The notes: a model not told the origin generated them from the letters alone. Positions 26,076 to 35,523 are shown, counted from the first letter of the stretch. The stretch: 56,007 nt of DNA from Candidatus Omnitrophota bacterium (GCA_003598175.1 QZKN01000121.1:1-56007); one strand, 5' to 3'. Numbers and translations: made by a program.

Positions 26076-28493
26076 TTACGAACGCAATTGAACATCCAGT
26101 TTTGATTGTAAACGGGTTAAAATAGTATCACAAACCGCGTCGATTGTCTCTTCCTTCAACGTTTCGACAGCCGAGCGGTAGGTCATGCGAAAAGCCAAAC
26201 TGACTTTGCCTTGCGGCACCTGCTTGCCGCGATAGTAATCGAATAAGGCGAGTTCCTCAAGAATCTCTCCGCTCTCCTTGCGAATGATGTCTTCCACCTG
26301 CCGCGACGTGATCTCCTGCGGAACCAATAGCGCCAAATCGCGTTTGATTGCGGGGAATGCGGAGAACGGCCGATATTTGATCGCGGACGCGCGCAACGCG
26401 TCGGAGAGCGGATGCAGATCGATTTCAAAAACCAGTACGCGACCGGTCAGTTCATATTGTTCCGCGACAGCGGGGTGCAATTCCCCGAAATAGCCGATCA
26501 CGTGTTTTTTCTCTTCGATGACGGCGCCGCGTTTGGGATGAAGGCACTTCGGCCCCGCAAGCAGGCGATATCGGCGTAATTCGGATATTTTCAGCATGCC
26601 TTCAACGACGCCTTTCAGATCGAAAAAGTCCATTTCCGTTTTGGAATTGCGCCATCCCGAGCCCGGATTGCCGACAATCACTGCCGCCAGCGTGTGCTTC
26701 TCCTCGACTTCGCCGTTGGCGGGAAGATAACGCCGGGCAAATTCAAACAAACCAAAATCGCTGTTTTGATGCGCCATGTTGTGTTTCGCGCATTGCAGCA
26801 GAGCCGGCAGCAACGTGGTTTTCATCACCGCTTCATTCGATTTGATGGGATTGAGCAGTGTGGTTTTGTCGTTGGCGATGTCGCCGGCTTCGAGCATGAA
26901 TGTTTGAAGAGTATTCGGATCGGCAAAACTTAACGTGACCGCTTCGTCCAGGCCGGCGTCGGTCAAATAGGCGCGAAGTTGTTGTGTGAGATTTCTGTCG
27001 ATGGCGCGCGGTTCGGGCGCTTTTACCGGCGCGACCGGCAACGTCGGCGTAAAATTCTCATATCCATGTAACCGCGCGATTTCTTCAATCAAATCCGCTT
27101 CCCGCCGCAGATCGTTGCGGAAAGCAGGCGCACGCAGTATTATTTGTTCGCCGTTCTTTACCTCCACCGTGCAATGCAGAGAAAGGAGGATGCGTTCGAT
27201 TTCCTCACGCGGTACGGATTTGCCCAACAAACGGTCACAAAACGAGTAGCGTAGCGTCAACGTGCGCCCTTTTAAATCATTCAAACGTTCGGCGTCGGAC
27301 GAATCCGCGACGCCCATTTTACCGGCCACCGCGCCGCCGGCCAGTTCCACGATCAACTGCGCGCAACGCCACGACGCGGGGATGACGGTCTCGAAATCCA
27401 CTCCGCGTTCAAAGCGATAAGAAGCTTCGGAGGATAGTCCCAACCGTTTCGAAGTGCGGCGAACGGAAGACGGATCAAAATAGGCGCTTTCCAGCAGCAG
27501 CGATGTGGTGGATTCGCTCACCTCGCTGTCCAGACCGCCCATTATACCCGCCACGGCGACGGGATTTTTGGCATCGGCAATGACCAGCATCGATTCGTCG
27601 AGTTCGCGTTCGTCGCCATCGATGGTGGTGAGTTTTTCTCCCGCTTTGGCGCGGCGCACGACGATGCGTTGTTCTTCTAATTTGTCCAAATCGAATGCAT
27701 GAAGCGGCTGCCCATATTCCATCAACACATAATTGGTGGCGTCGACAACGTTATTAATACTACGAACGCCGCAGGCATCCAACCGTCTGACCATCCAATC
27801 CGGCGAGGGACCAATATGAATGTCTTTGATAACCACGGCGGTATAGCGAAGGCATAAATCTTCATCTTCCAGGGTGACGGATGGAATAAAATCGGGTTCG
27901 TTTTGCGGCGGGATCGGCCAGGCTTGTGGCAGGCGGATCGCGCTATTGATATAGGTTGCCACTTCGCGCGCGACGCCGATCACACACAGCGCGTCGGGTC
28001 GGTTGGGCGTGACGTTGAGATCGAAAACCGTTTCGTTCAATCCCATTTCGTCGATCAGTCGCGCGCCGATTTTATAGGATTCGGGCAGAATCATGATACC
28101 GCTGTGATCGTCGCCCAAACCGAGTTCGCGAGTGGAGCATAACATCCCTTGCGAGTAGATCCCGCGAATTTTACGTTTTTCGAGTTTAAAATTACCCGGC
28201 AAAACCGTCCCGATGTGCGCCAGCGCGACGGTATCGCCGGCTTTCATATTGCTGGCGCCGCAAACGATTTCGTATTCCTTCTCGCCGTCGGCGACCTGAC
28301 AAAGCGTCAGCTTGTCGGCGTCGGGATGGGGTGAGGTTTTCAGCAGTTTCGCCACAAAAATATCTTTGATCGGCTCGCCGGGCGACTCCATCCCTTCCAC
28401 TTCGAATCCCCGCATCGTCAACAGACGCGCCGTTTCTTCCGCCGGAGGGATATTGTCAACCAGTTCTGCAAGCCAGGAGTATGGAATTTTCAT
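26076..28493 (-). CDS. pheT: Phenylalanyl-tRNA synthetase beta subunit
   Basis: Beta chain of the alpha2-beta2 enzyme that charges tRNA-Phe. Domains in order: N-terminal B1, tRNA-binding EMAP-like domain (about 40-150, FVAKLLKTSPHPDADKLTLC), B3/B4 editing domain (about 210-385), B5 (about 405-475), catalytic-like core, and C-terminal ferredoxin-fold anticodon-binding domain (about 710-805, FSAFPAIKRDLALLVP). Length 805 is typical. The editing domain has the expected GxxGG-type core (VAGIMGGLDSEVS). No pheS lies in the 200 bp upstream, where it usually is, so the alpha subunit must be encoded elsewhere. No clear Shine-Dalgarno was seen before ATG 28493. Confidence 0.95.
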   Translation of the reverse strand: MKIPYSWLAELVDNIPPAEETARLLTMRGFEVEGMESPGEPIKDIFVAKLLKTSPHPDADKLTLCQVADGEKEYEIVCGASNMKAGDTVALAHIGTVLPGNFKLEKRKIRGIYSQGMLCSTRELGLGDDHSGIMILPESYKIGARLIDEMGLNETVFDLNVTPNRPDALCVIGVAREVATYINSAIRLPQAWPIPPQNEPDFIPSVTLEDEDLCLRYTAVVIKDIHIGPSPDWMVRRLDACGVRSINNVVDATNYVLMEYGQPLHAFDLDKLEEQRIVVRRAKAGEKLTTIDGDERELDESMLVIADAKNPVAVAGIMGGLDSEVSESTTSLLLESAYFDPSSVRRTSKRLGLSSEASYRFERGVDFETVIPASWRCAQLIVELAGGAVAGKMGVADSSDAERLNDLKGRTLTLRYSFCDRLLGKSVPREEIERILLSLHCTVEVKNGEQIILRAPAFRNDLRREADLIEEIARLHGYENFTPTLPVAPVKAPEPRAIDRNLTQQLRAYLTDAGLDEAVTLSFADPNTLQTFMLEAGDIANDKTTLLNPIKSNEAVMKTTLLPALLQCAKHNMAHQNSDFGLFEFARRYLPANGEVEEKHTLAAVIVGNPGSGWRNSKTEMDFFDLKGVVEGMLKISELRRYRLLAGPKCLHPKRGAVIEEKKHVIGYFGELHPAVAEQYELTGRVLVFEIDLHPLSDALRASAIKYRPFSAFPAIKRDLALLVPQEITSRQVEDIIRKESGEILEELALFDYYRGKQVPQGKVSLAFRMTYRSAVETLKEETIDAVCDTILTRLQSKLDVQLRS

Positions 28494-28706
28494 TATTCGA
28501 CCATCGAAAACAAGATTTCAGAAGCATTGCCGATTCAGAAAAGGGATCCTTTCGACCAAACATAAGTCCCTTACATCATTTTATTTCTGCCAAGGTTTCC
28601 GCTATGAATCATTCTGAAAGAGGCAGCCGCAGGTTAATCTTTTGATGCTATAAGCGAGCAGCAGGAGCGTCAAGTGTTGCAAGGGAAAAGAACGCATCTC
28701 TCTTTT

Positions 28707-29768
28707 TTATTCGTTGTTCGCGGCTTCTGCCGCTTCGGTGAGCCGTTTCAACGCCTGATTTTCCATCTCTCTCCCTTCGATTTTTGTATCATTCCAGCAT
28801 ACAACCAAATCCAAATCGGGCATGACAACCATTGCCCGTTTCCCGTCGTGGCCGAAACAACCGTAGGCGTCGGGATGCGCATCCGGCCAATGGCGCTTGC
28901 CTTCACGGTCGATGCCGTTGATCCACCACGCATAACTGTAACTGCCGAAGTGATCGGTCTGGTTGTTGCCCCCGCCGATGGATCGCTGGCCGGGAATCAT
29001 ATCAGCGGATTCTCCCGCTGTTCGCGGGATGGAATTGGGAAGCGGATTGCCAGTCGCCATCTCCGCATATTCCCGGCGGATGAGTTGTTGACCGTTCCAA
29101 TATCCTTTCCGCAGATATAACAGACCGAAACGGGCGAAATCACGAACCGAAATAGCAAGACGGCCCGGTCGATTGTCAATCCCGAATGCCAGGAAGGTCG
29201 GATTGTCCTCACAGCCGAGTCGATCGGTCAGCAGGGGATGCAACACTTCTTCATCGACGCGCTCCCAACTCGATTGATACACACTTAAAAAAAGCGTATC
29301 AAAAAAGAGGGCCATATTGAAATCGCTGTAATCATAGGCCTCGCCCGGCCGTTCCCGCACGCCGTAGCAGGAGGTCTGACAAGCCAAATGCCGCCATTGG
29401 ATCTTTGAATCCTTGTCATGTAAATCCGCATTCAACTGGTTCAAACGCGGCTCGAATCGGGCGACGTAGTCCTCCATATCCTTGATTTTCCCGTCTTCAA
29501 TCGCCTTGAAAAGAAAATGGGTATACCACGGCTTTACCGCCGAGGCGACGTCGATTCTTCTGCTTTCGTCGCCCCAATGAAAGACCATATACCCATTTCG
29601 CACGACGCAGCCGTGTCCTTCGGCAAGTTGAGATAATTCGTCCAGTCGTTGCTGGTTCAATCCGACTGCTTCCGGCGTCTTCTGTTCCCAATTTTTACCG
29701 GGATAGACATCCGCCGAAACCGAAAACGCGAGCGATAGGAAAAAAAGGAATGAAAGTTGCTTCATCAT
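28707..29768 (-). CDS. Secreted serine hydrolase, beta-lactamase / esterase fold
   Basis: A 353-residue exported protein; the signal peptide ends near residue 19 (SVSA, then DVYP). It has the penicillin-binding-type motifs: SAVK (Ser76 and Lys79), YSD (Tyr147, Asp149 in place of the usual Asn of YxN), and HDG near residue 305. This set fits family S12 and class C-like esterases and carboxypeptidases; a role in resistance cannot be inferred from sequence. Cys130 and Cys134 (CQTSC) could form a disulfide. GAGGG precedes ATGATG. It lies 17 bp downstream of pyrE on the same strand, probably co-transcribed. Confidence 0.85.
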   Translation of the reverse strand: MMKQLSFLFFLSLAFSVSADVYPGKNWEQKTPEAVGLNQQRLDELSQLAEGHGCVVRNGYMVFHWGDESRRIDVASAVKPWYTHFLFKAIEDGKIKDMEDYVARFEPRLNQLNADLHDKDSKIQWRHLACQTSCYGVRERPGEAYDYSDFNMALFFDTLFLSVYQSSWERVDEEVLHPLLTDRLGCEDNPTFLAFGIDNRPGRLAISVRDFARFGLLYLRKGYWNGQQLIRREYAEMATGNPLPNSIPRTAGESADMIPGQRSIGGGNNQTDHFGSYSYAWWINGIDREGKRHWPDAHPDAYGCFGHDGKRAMVVMPDLDLVVCWNDTKIEGREMENQALKRLTEAAEAANNE

Positions 29769-29785
29769 TACAAAATCCCTCTTTT

Positions 29786-30394
29786 TTACGAATCGGGCAT
29801 GAGTTCCGAAATGGTGAAAATCGGATGATAGGGAAGCCCCGCTTGTGCGAACGCTTCCCGTCCCCCCTGTTCGCGGTCGACGATGGCAAGGACGTCGAGA
29901 ATTTCCGCTCCCGCACTCTTCACCGCCTCCACCGCCTTGAAAACCGAACCGCCGGTGGTAATGACATCCTCGACGAGAACCACTTTTTTGCCTGCGATAT
30001 CCGCGCCTTCGATTTGTGATTGCGTCCCGTGTTTTTTCGCTTCCTTGCGCACGATAAAAAGTGGAATCGGCTGTTCCATGATTTGGCTGAGCGCTGCAAC
30101 CGCGCCGACGATCGGATCCGCGCCCAACGTCGGCCCGCCGATGGCTTCGATTTCCGTTTCCTTCACGCTTTCAAAAATAAATTGAGCGAGACAATAAAGG
30201 CCTTCGGGATCGGCGGTGGTTTTCTTTCCATTGATATAATATGTCGAACTTAAGCCAGACGTAAGAATGAATGGTTGGTCCGGCGGCGCGAATTTCAACG
30301 ATTTTTCGATGATGATCTCTCGCAAACGTTGGCGAAGGGCATGAAGGAGTTCCTCTTTCGCCGGATTTGTGGAAAAGGTGGAGTCATTTGTCAT
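29786..30394 (-). CDS. pyrE: Orotate phosphoribosyltransferase
   Basis: Joins orotate to PRPP to make orotidine monophosphate in pyrimidine synthesis. The PRPP-binding signature VVLVEDVITTGGS is at about residues 133-145, and FILTSGLSSTYYINGKK near the N-terminus provides the flexible substrate loop region. The 202 residues are normal. AAGGA lies nine bases before the ATG at 30394. It is divergent from the polytopic membrane protein gene and leads a two-gene unit with the secreted serine hydrolase. No attenuator is evident. Confidence 0.95.
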   Translation of the reverse strand: MTNDSTFSTNPAKEELLHALRQRLREIIIEKSLKFAPPDQPFILTSGLSSTYYINGKKTTADPEGLYCLAQFIFESVKETEIEAIGGPTLGADPIVGAVAALSQIMEQPIPLFIVRKEAKKHGTQSQIEGADIAGKKVVLVEDVITTGGSVFKAVEAVKSAGAEILDVLAIVDREQGGREAFAQAGLPYHPIFTISELMPDS

Positions 30395-30595
30395 GTTGAA
30401 CCATCCTTACTTTAGAAAACCTGCATTAAGCGATACTTCTATATACCCATTTTCATGTTCAATATCAACAGACAGTCGAGTTGTTGGTAGAAAATCAACA
30501 AGAATTCCATCCGATTTTCTCGATACGGAGATCCGAATCGTTCTCCATCACCTCCCATGTGATTTCCGGAATCCGGCCTTCACCCGCCCGGCGGA

Positions 30596-32203
30596 ATGAT
30601 TAGAATAGAAGCAAAGCACATTGTCATGGAACCACACATTCGTAACCATATTGGATTATACCGGATTGCGACATTCCCGGCGTTATGCTTCAGCGCGGGG
30701 ATCGCTTTCCTATTCGTTGAGATTCTCCCTTTGCGGCGCGAATCGATCCCACATTTCAACGCCGTTGTCACGGTCCTGGAAGCAATCCTGGCGTTGCAAT
30801 TGATTCTGGCCTGGACCCGTCGCCATGACCGGTTTTCCATTCCGATCATTTATTTGTTCTCCTTTTTGTATTGCTTTCGGATTTTATACAGCCAAGCGCA
30901 GCAAACCTCCGCATTTTGGGGATTGCGCGCCGCGGAAGCGCATAATCCGTTTCTCGGTTTTTTGTGGTACGGAATCGGCATTGTTCTGCTCCATCCGACG
31001 GCGTTCTCTTTTTTTCACCACGGTTGTCAGCAAATCACAGCGTGGGAGAAGTGGAAAAAGACTCTTGGCCTGGCTGGTTGGTTGCTCGCGCTTGCCGTCT
31101 GTTTTTACTTTTTTTTCTCCCAACATATTACCCGCGACGGCGCCGACTGGATTCTCCGCACGACCAAACCGGTCTGGCATTTGTACATGCGTGAACCTCT
31201 TACGATCGGCCTTTATCGCTGGATTTTTCTCGCCGCCAATCACATCACATACGTCAGCAGTTATCAAGTCATTTCTTTTTTATCCATCATTTCCGGCATA
31301 TGGTCGCTGTTCTGGCTGCATCGGTTATTCCAATGCATGACGCCCGATTTCTTTTCCCGGTTCGTCGGGTGGTTACTGACCTTGGCGTCGGGTGGAATGA
31401 TGTCGCTCTTTTTCGGGCATGTGGAGGTGTATCCCATCTTCCTCACCGGACTCGTTCCCGCCTTGTTTTATGCTGTCGAATATCAGCATGGAAATCGATC
31501 CATCATGCCGGCGGCCGTCCTTTTTTCCATTGCGTTCTTATTGCATTTATCGGCAGGGTGGCTGCTCCCGGCGTTTTTCCTGCTTCCGTTTTTGAACGAT
31601 CGTTCGGACCATCGGTTGCGTGATTTTTGTATTTTTGGGGGGACGTTCACCGTTGTACAAATTTTGTGGTGGGGCGGATTGCTCGTTTTTTTCTACGATT
31701 CCGATTGGTTTCGCATGTTGGCGCGTTTGCGCGAGACGTTTTTCGTGGGGCCGGACCGCGCCATGTTTCTGCCCTATTGGGCGTGGCTGGATTCCTTTCA
31801 TTTGTGGGGGCTTTTCAACGAATACCTGTATCTGACCGTTCCCGGATGCATGTTGACGCCGATCGTACTCCGCGCCTTTCTGATCAATCGAAACCGGGAA
31901 TCCCTTTTTTGGTTCCTGCTTTTTGCCGGTTATTTTCTTTATACCTTCTTTTGGAATCCCGACCGTGGTTTTCCCGAGGATTGGGATTTATTTTCTCCGC
32001 TCGTTCCGCTTTTGCTTCTCTTTCAATTCCACGTGTTGCTTCTTGCGAACGTACGGCGAAGAAACGGATCCACGATACCCGAAACTGCGGACCGGCATCA
32101 CTCCACATCCCTCGCTTATCTTTACATCGCGGCGTTCAGCGCGCTGCCGTTCGTTTTCGCTCAAATCTGGTATCATCACTCGGTTCCCTTTATCCATCAA
32201 TAA
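30596..32203 (+). CDS. Polytopic membrane protein, GT-C-like, function unknown
   Basis: A 535-residue integral membrane protein with about 12 hydrophobic segments spread over its length. Conserved-looking charged spots outside the membrane include HITRDGADWILR and RDPLT-like REPLTIGLY early on, FGHVEVYP in the middle, and FWNPDRGFPEDWDLFSP near the end. Aspartates in extracytoplasmic loops and many segments are typical of GT-C glycosyltransferases that use polyprenyl-phosphate sugars, but I cannot identify the family. The start is uncertain: ATG 30596 or ATG 30626, neither with a strong ribosome binding site. It is divergent from pyrE and convergent with the threonine dehydratase. Confidence 0.65.
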   Translation: MIRIEAKHIVMEPHIRNHIGLYRIATFPALCFSAGIAFLFVEILPLRRESIPHFNAVVTVLEAILALQLILAWTRRHDRFSIPIIYLFSFLYCFRILYSQAQQTSAFWGLRAAEAHNPFLGFLWYGIGIVLLHPTAFSFFHHGCQQITAWEKWKKTLGLAGWLLALAVCFYFFFSQHITRDGADWILRTTKPVWHLYMREPLTIGLYRWIFLAANHITYVSSYQVISFLSIISGIWSLFWLHRLFQCMTPDFFSRFVGWLLTLASGGMMSLFFGHVEVYPIFLTGLVPALFYAVEYQHGNRSIMPAAVLFSIAFLLHLSAGWLLPAFFLLPFLNDRSDHRLRDFCIFGGTFTVVQILWWGGLLVFFYDSDWFRMLARLRETFFVGPDRAMFLPYWAWLDSFHLWGLFNEYLYLTVPGCMLTPIVLRAFLINRNRESLFWFLLFAGYFLYTFFWNPDRGFPEDWDLFSPLVPLLLLFQFHVLLLANVRRRNGSTIPETADRHHSTSLAYLYIAAFSALPFVFAQIWYHHSVPFIHQ

Positions 32204-32235
32204 GGTGAATTTTTTTAAACCACAATCATATTCAG

Positions 32236-32292
32236 GGGTAGAGCAGGCGTCTCGCCTGAACGAACAGTGCAGGCGAGACGCCTGCTCTACCC
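32236..32292. repeat. Dispersed palindromic repeat, family 1, best copy
   Basis: The most symmetric copy: GGGTAGAGCAGGCGTCTCGC at the left is the reverse complement of GCGAGACGCCTGCTCTACCC at the right, with a 17-base centre. It lies between two convergent genes. Confidence 0.85.
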
Positions 32293-32319
32293 ATCCTGCG
32301 ATTCGCCATCACTGCAAAA

Positions 32320-33525
32320 TTACAGCATCTCGACCGTATACCCGAGTTCCTTCAATTCGTGGACGATTTCATGGATGTGGTCGCGGCCGCGAGTTTCGAG
32401 TGTGATATCGAGAAAGGTCTTACCCAACGGCGCGTTCATGAAGGATCGATTGTGATACACTTCGAGAACATTCGCCTGTTTTTTGGCAATCCGGTCGGAA
32501 ATCACCGCCAACTGGCCCGGCGTATCCGCCAACTGAATGCGCAGCCGCGTCATGCGCCCGTCTTTGATCAATCCCCGTTCGATAATCCTGGAAAGAATGT
32601 TGATGTCGATATTCCCGCCGGAAAGGATCAGCGCCGTACGTTTATCCTTCAGCGGCAGGTCATGGTAGGTTAGCGCGGCCAATGGTGCGGCGCCGGCGCC
32701 CTCGACTAGCGTCTTTTCCACTTCCAACAACGTCATGATCGCCGCGGCGATTTCCTCTTCGTCCACGAGAATGATGTCGTCGACGTATTTTTGAATCACC
32801 GGAAACGTCAGGTGGCCGACGCTCTTGACGGCGATTCCATCGGCAAGGGTCGGCGACGGTTTCATGGGGATGATTCGTCCGCTATCCAGCGAGACTTTCA
32901 TCGCCGGCGCTTCTTTTGCCTGAATGCCGTATAGTTTGCAGGAGGGATATTTTTCCTTGATTGCCACCGCAATGCCGGAAATCAAACCGCCGCCGCCGAT
33001 CGGCGCCAAAACCGCGTCCGGTTCGATCCCGTCTTCGTTGATTTCCAGGCCGATGGTTCCCTGTCCAGTCATGACCTTCTCATCATCGAACGCATTGATG
33101 AACACCATTTTTCCCCGTTGCTGCCGGAGAATGGCCTCTTCATACGCTTCATCATAATTGCGTCCGTATAAAATAACGTTTGCCCCGTATTTTTGGGTGG
33201 CGTTGACCTTATTAAGAGGGGTATGTTCCGGCATGAGAATGGTGGATCGGATGCCAAGGCGAGTCGCATGAAATGCGACCCCTTGCGCATGATTGCCGGC
33301 GCTGGCGGCGATGACTCCGCGCGCCCGTTCTTCCGCCGACAAGCTGAGCAGCTTGGTTAACGCGCCTCGTTCCTTGAATGCTCCCGTCATTTGCAGATTT
33401 TCCAGTTTCAAATACACCCGACTGCCGGTCAACTCACTTAAACTCTGCGTAAACACACAAGGCGAGTGATAAATTTCACCCCGAATGAGTGGATACGCTT
33501 CCTCAATATCCCGATAGGTGATCAT
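32320..33525 (-). CDS. ilvA: Threonine dehydratase (threonine ammonia-lyase)
   Basis: PLP-dependent deamination of threonine to 2-oxobutyrate, the entry to isoleucine synthesis or threonine catabolism. The cofactor lysine is in MTGAFKERGA (Lys51), and ASAGNHAQGVAFHA and the glycine-rich GGGGLISG phosphate loop follow. A single C-terminal ACT-like domain (about 320-401) marks the short form. At 401 residues it is the expected size for this type (TdcB or short IlvA), which differ in regulation. The ATG at 33525 (MITYRDIEEA) has AGAGG eight bases upstream; ten residues of earlier in-frame sequence to 33555 are unlikely. It is a single gene. Confidence 0.93.
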   Translation of the reverse strand: MITYRDIEEAYPLIRGEIYHSPCVFTQSLSELTGSRVYLKLENLQMTGAFKERGALTKLLSLSAEERARGVIAASAGNHAQGVAFHATRLGIRSTILMPEHTPLNKVNATQKYGANVILYGRNYDEAYEEAILRQQRGKMVFINAFDDEKVMTGQGTIGLEINEDGIEPDAVLAPIGGGGLISGIAVAIKEKYPSCKLYGIQAKEAPAMKVSLDSGRIIPMKPSPTLADGIAVKSVGHLTFPVIQKYVDDIILVDEEEIAAAIMTLLEVEKTLVEGAGAAPLAALTYHDLPLKDKRTALILSGGNIDINILSRIIERGLIKDGRMTRLRIQLADTPGQLAVISDRIAKKQANVLEVYHNRSFMNAPLGKTFLDITLETRGRDHIHEIVHELKELGYTVEML

Positions 33526-34103
33526 GACCATACCTCTGAACGATATTTTTAACAATTATAGTAATAAAAAGCAAATTCGTCCCTCTCCCTGTATCCCAAT
33601 GATGTTTCCCGTGCGGTTTTCATCACATGAAACCGTGCAATTTAAATACAGGTGTAACATTTATATATCAAAAACGATTGAAGGGTACATAGCCAATCGA
33701 CTCGATGTCCCTATTATATTCAGTTTTCTTGCCGATTTTCAAAAAAAGCAATTCTTTTGTGAAATTTCCGCTTCCAGCCCTAGAAATATTACATGTATCA
33801 TACTAATATTCTATACGTGTGTGTTCTCATCACATTTTTGAGTCCAATGCGGAAGAGCCATTTGCTTCTGGCGGCGGATTTAAGAATGGTGAGGAGATAC
33901 GTATGCCGTTTTTTGATCATTCCTTTCCATAATTATTCTTTTCATATTCTCGATACGATCTCATTTTCAACCGGATCAATTGTTGACGGGTTATGCTTTT
34001 ATCTGCAAATTCTCAACATTGGCAACGAAATTGCATTATGATTTTTCGATGTATTTTGGAATGGAATATCAATATACGCCATGAAACAATACAATATATG
34101 ATA

Positions 34104-34190
34104 CGGGGGAACGGACTATTTTCATGTATTTTTTTTCAAAATACGGAGAACACACACACCATCAGCCTGTTCCCCCGCCTTCTTTTTTTG
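34104..34190 (+). ncRNA. Possible structured RNA ending in a terminator
   Basis: CGGGGGAAC (34104-34112) pairs with GTTCCCCCG (34169-34177), enclosing about 56 bases that hold an inner hairpin GTATTTT/AAAATAC (34126-34143), and the outer helix is followed by CTTTTTTT. This fits a small RNA or a regulatory leader with an intrinsic terminator in a gene-free region. No gene ends just upstream on the plus strand, so a plain gene terminator is less natural. It could also be a remnant. No family is recognised. Confidence 0.4.
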
Positions 34191-34455
34191 GTGTTACAAC
34201 GACTGCAAAAAAACGATACTTGATTCAATCACAATTTTCAATTTTTAGCAATTCGTTGTTACATTTCTTGCTATTCGCAGTTTTCATAGAACCTTTCATT
34301 GAGAGCAAATATCAATTTGAGAATTTCATTTTGAGAAATCCGGAATATTGTAATTTTGTAGGATTTCATGAACTGTATGGAAATCGCCCATAAAACAATG
34401 TAATGTTCCAAAACTTATCATATTATAGCATGTTTTCTGGAGAAAAATGATAAAA

Positions 34456-34515
34456 ATGAAACACCTCAACATTATCACATATAAACAAAATCGGAAATTT
34501 TTTCCGCCGGGCTAA
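34456..34515 (+). CDS. Possible 19-residue leader peptide
   Basis: An ATG at 34456 (GGAG about 13 bases upstream) opens MKHLNIITYKQNRKFFPPG, ending 80 bases before the PAS gene start. Its first ~30 bases resemble those of the short frame at 48911 (MKHLSIISHKR). It may be a leader peptide or mere similarity of AT-rich leaders. Confidence 0.2.
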   Translation: MKHLNIITYKQNRKFFPPG

Positions 34516-34595
34516 AAAATTCGGACATTTTTTTCCGTGCGGTGGTCTGTATGAGTAATGGGAAGTGTTGAAATAGTCGAGGTAGGAGAACAATA

Positions 34596-35489
34596 GTGTT
34601 CAATGTGGATATGATTGGAGTATTGGCGGTTTGTGTCTTCGCTCAATGTGTGACAGGTCTCCTGATCGTTGAAATGATCCGAATGCAAGGAAACCGAAAA
34701 ATCCGGATTTGGATATCCGCGCCTTTTTTTCTTATGATTCTTCCCTGCGGCGTCGAAATGTATCGCCTGATTGTCAATCACCCCGCACATCTTCATCATT
34801 CTTTTCCCACGTGGTTCTCCTTCATGCTCCTATCGTGTGGAATTGCCGGGATTGTCGCATTCCTGTTTTCCATTTATCCAGGTGTTTATAAAAAAAGCAG
34901 GAATCCATTGATTTATCTCGACTTAGACCCTATCGCGAATTCGCTTTCCGACATGATTTTCATATTGGATGAACAATCTCGATTTTGTTACGTCAATCCA
35001 TCATTCGCCATCCGTCTGGGAATAGCGCCAAACGATGCGATTGGACGAACTTACCAGGAGTTGTTCCACGAAAAAAAAGATCCAATGGATTTTTGTGTTA
35101 CACAATGCGCCATATCGGATGGGGAAGAACAAAAAAAGGAAATTTATGATACCCGTTTGGGAGGCTATTTTTCCGTTACCGTATCTCCTTATCATGCCGC
35201 TGATGGCGCAAGAATTGGCTGGCTCCACGTTTTCAGGGACGTATCGGACCGCAAGCGGTTGGAAATGGAACAGGAAAAGAAAATCGTGGAATTAACACAG
35301 ATCCTGGCCCATACAAAAACCTTACAAGGAATCATCCCGATCTGTTCCGCCTGCAAAAAAATTCGTGAAGAGAAAATGATTTGGAAACCGATCGAAGAGT
35401 ATATCCGCGACCATACCGATGCGAATTTCAGCCACACGCTCTGTCCGGAATGCGCGAAGCGATTGCATCCGGATTTTTTCAATGATTGA
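34596..35489 (+). CDS. Membrane PAS-domain sensor with C-terminal Cys-rich domain, no kinase
   Basis: A 297-residue protein. Three hydrophobic segments (about 5-27, 37-57 and 70-93) anchor it, followed by one PAS domain (about 108-225) and a short coiled coil. The last ~55 residues form a domain with ICSACKK...HTLCPECAKRL, two CxxC pairs that look like a zinc site. This tail is found at the end of PAS and response-regulator proteins in place of a histidine kinase; its function is unknown. The start is GTG at 34596 with AGGAG seven bases upstream, the only well-placed start. It is monocistronic and convergent with a methyltransferase gene. Confidence 0.8.
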   Translation: MFNVDMIGVLAVCVFAQCVTGLLIVEMIRMQGNRKIRIWISAPFFLMILPCGVEMYRLIVNHPAHLHHSFPTWFSFMLLSCGIAGIVAFLFSIYPGVYKKSRNPLIYLDLDPIANSLSDMIFILDEQSRFCYVNPSFAIRLGIAPNDAIGRTYQELFHEKKDPMDFCVTQCAISDGEEQKKEIYDTRLGGYFSVTVSPYHAADGARIGWLHVFRDVSDRKRLEMEQEKKIVELTQILAHTKTLQGIIPICSACKKIREEKMIWKPIEEYIRDHTDANFSHTLCPECAKRLHPDFFND

Positions 35490-35523
35490 TGGGAGCCCGA
35501 TCCGCCGAGAGTATGCCGTCGCC

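Larger units (their letters stand above)
33526..34595. other. AT-rich gene-free stretch
   Basis: More than 1 kb between the threonine dehydratase start and the PAS-protein start. Composition is visibly more AT-rich than in neighbouring genes. Open frames of 70-110 codons exist but have no ribosome binding sites or protein-like composition and overlap each other. It contains the hairpin-plus-T-tract structure at 34104-34190, a possible 19-codon leader frame at 34456-34515, and two imperfect palindromes of the form CGGA-N-TTTTTTCCG at 34491-34505 and 34521-34537. Confidence 0.6.

Noticed and set aside
33518..34393. Several 70-110-codon frames in the AT-rich gap
   Set aside because: They overlap, lack ribosome binding sites and have low-complexity AT-driven composition.
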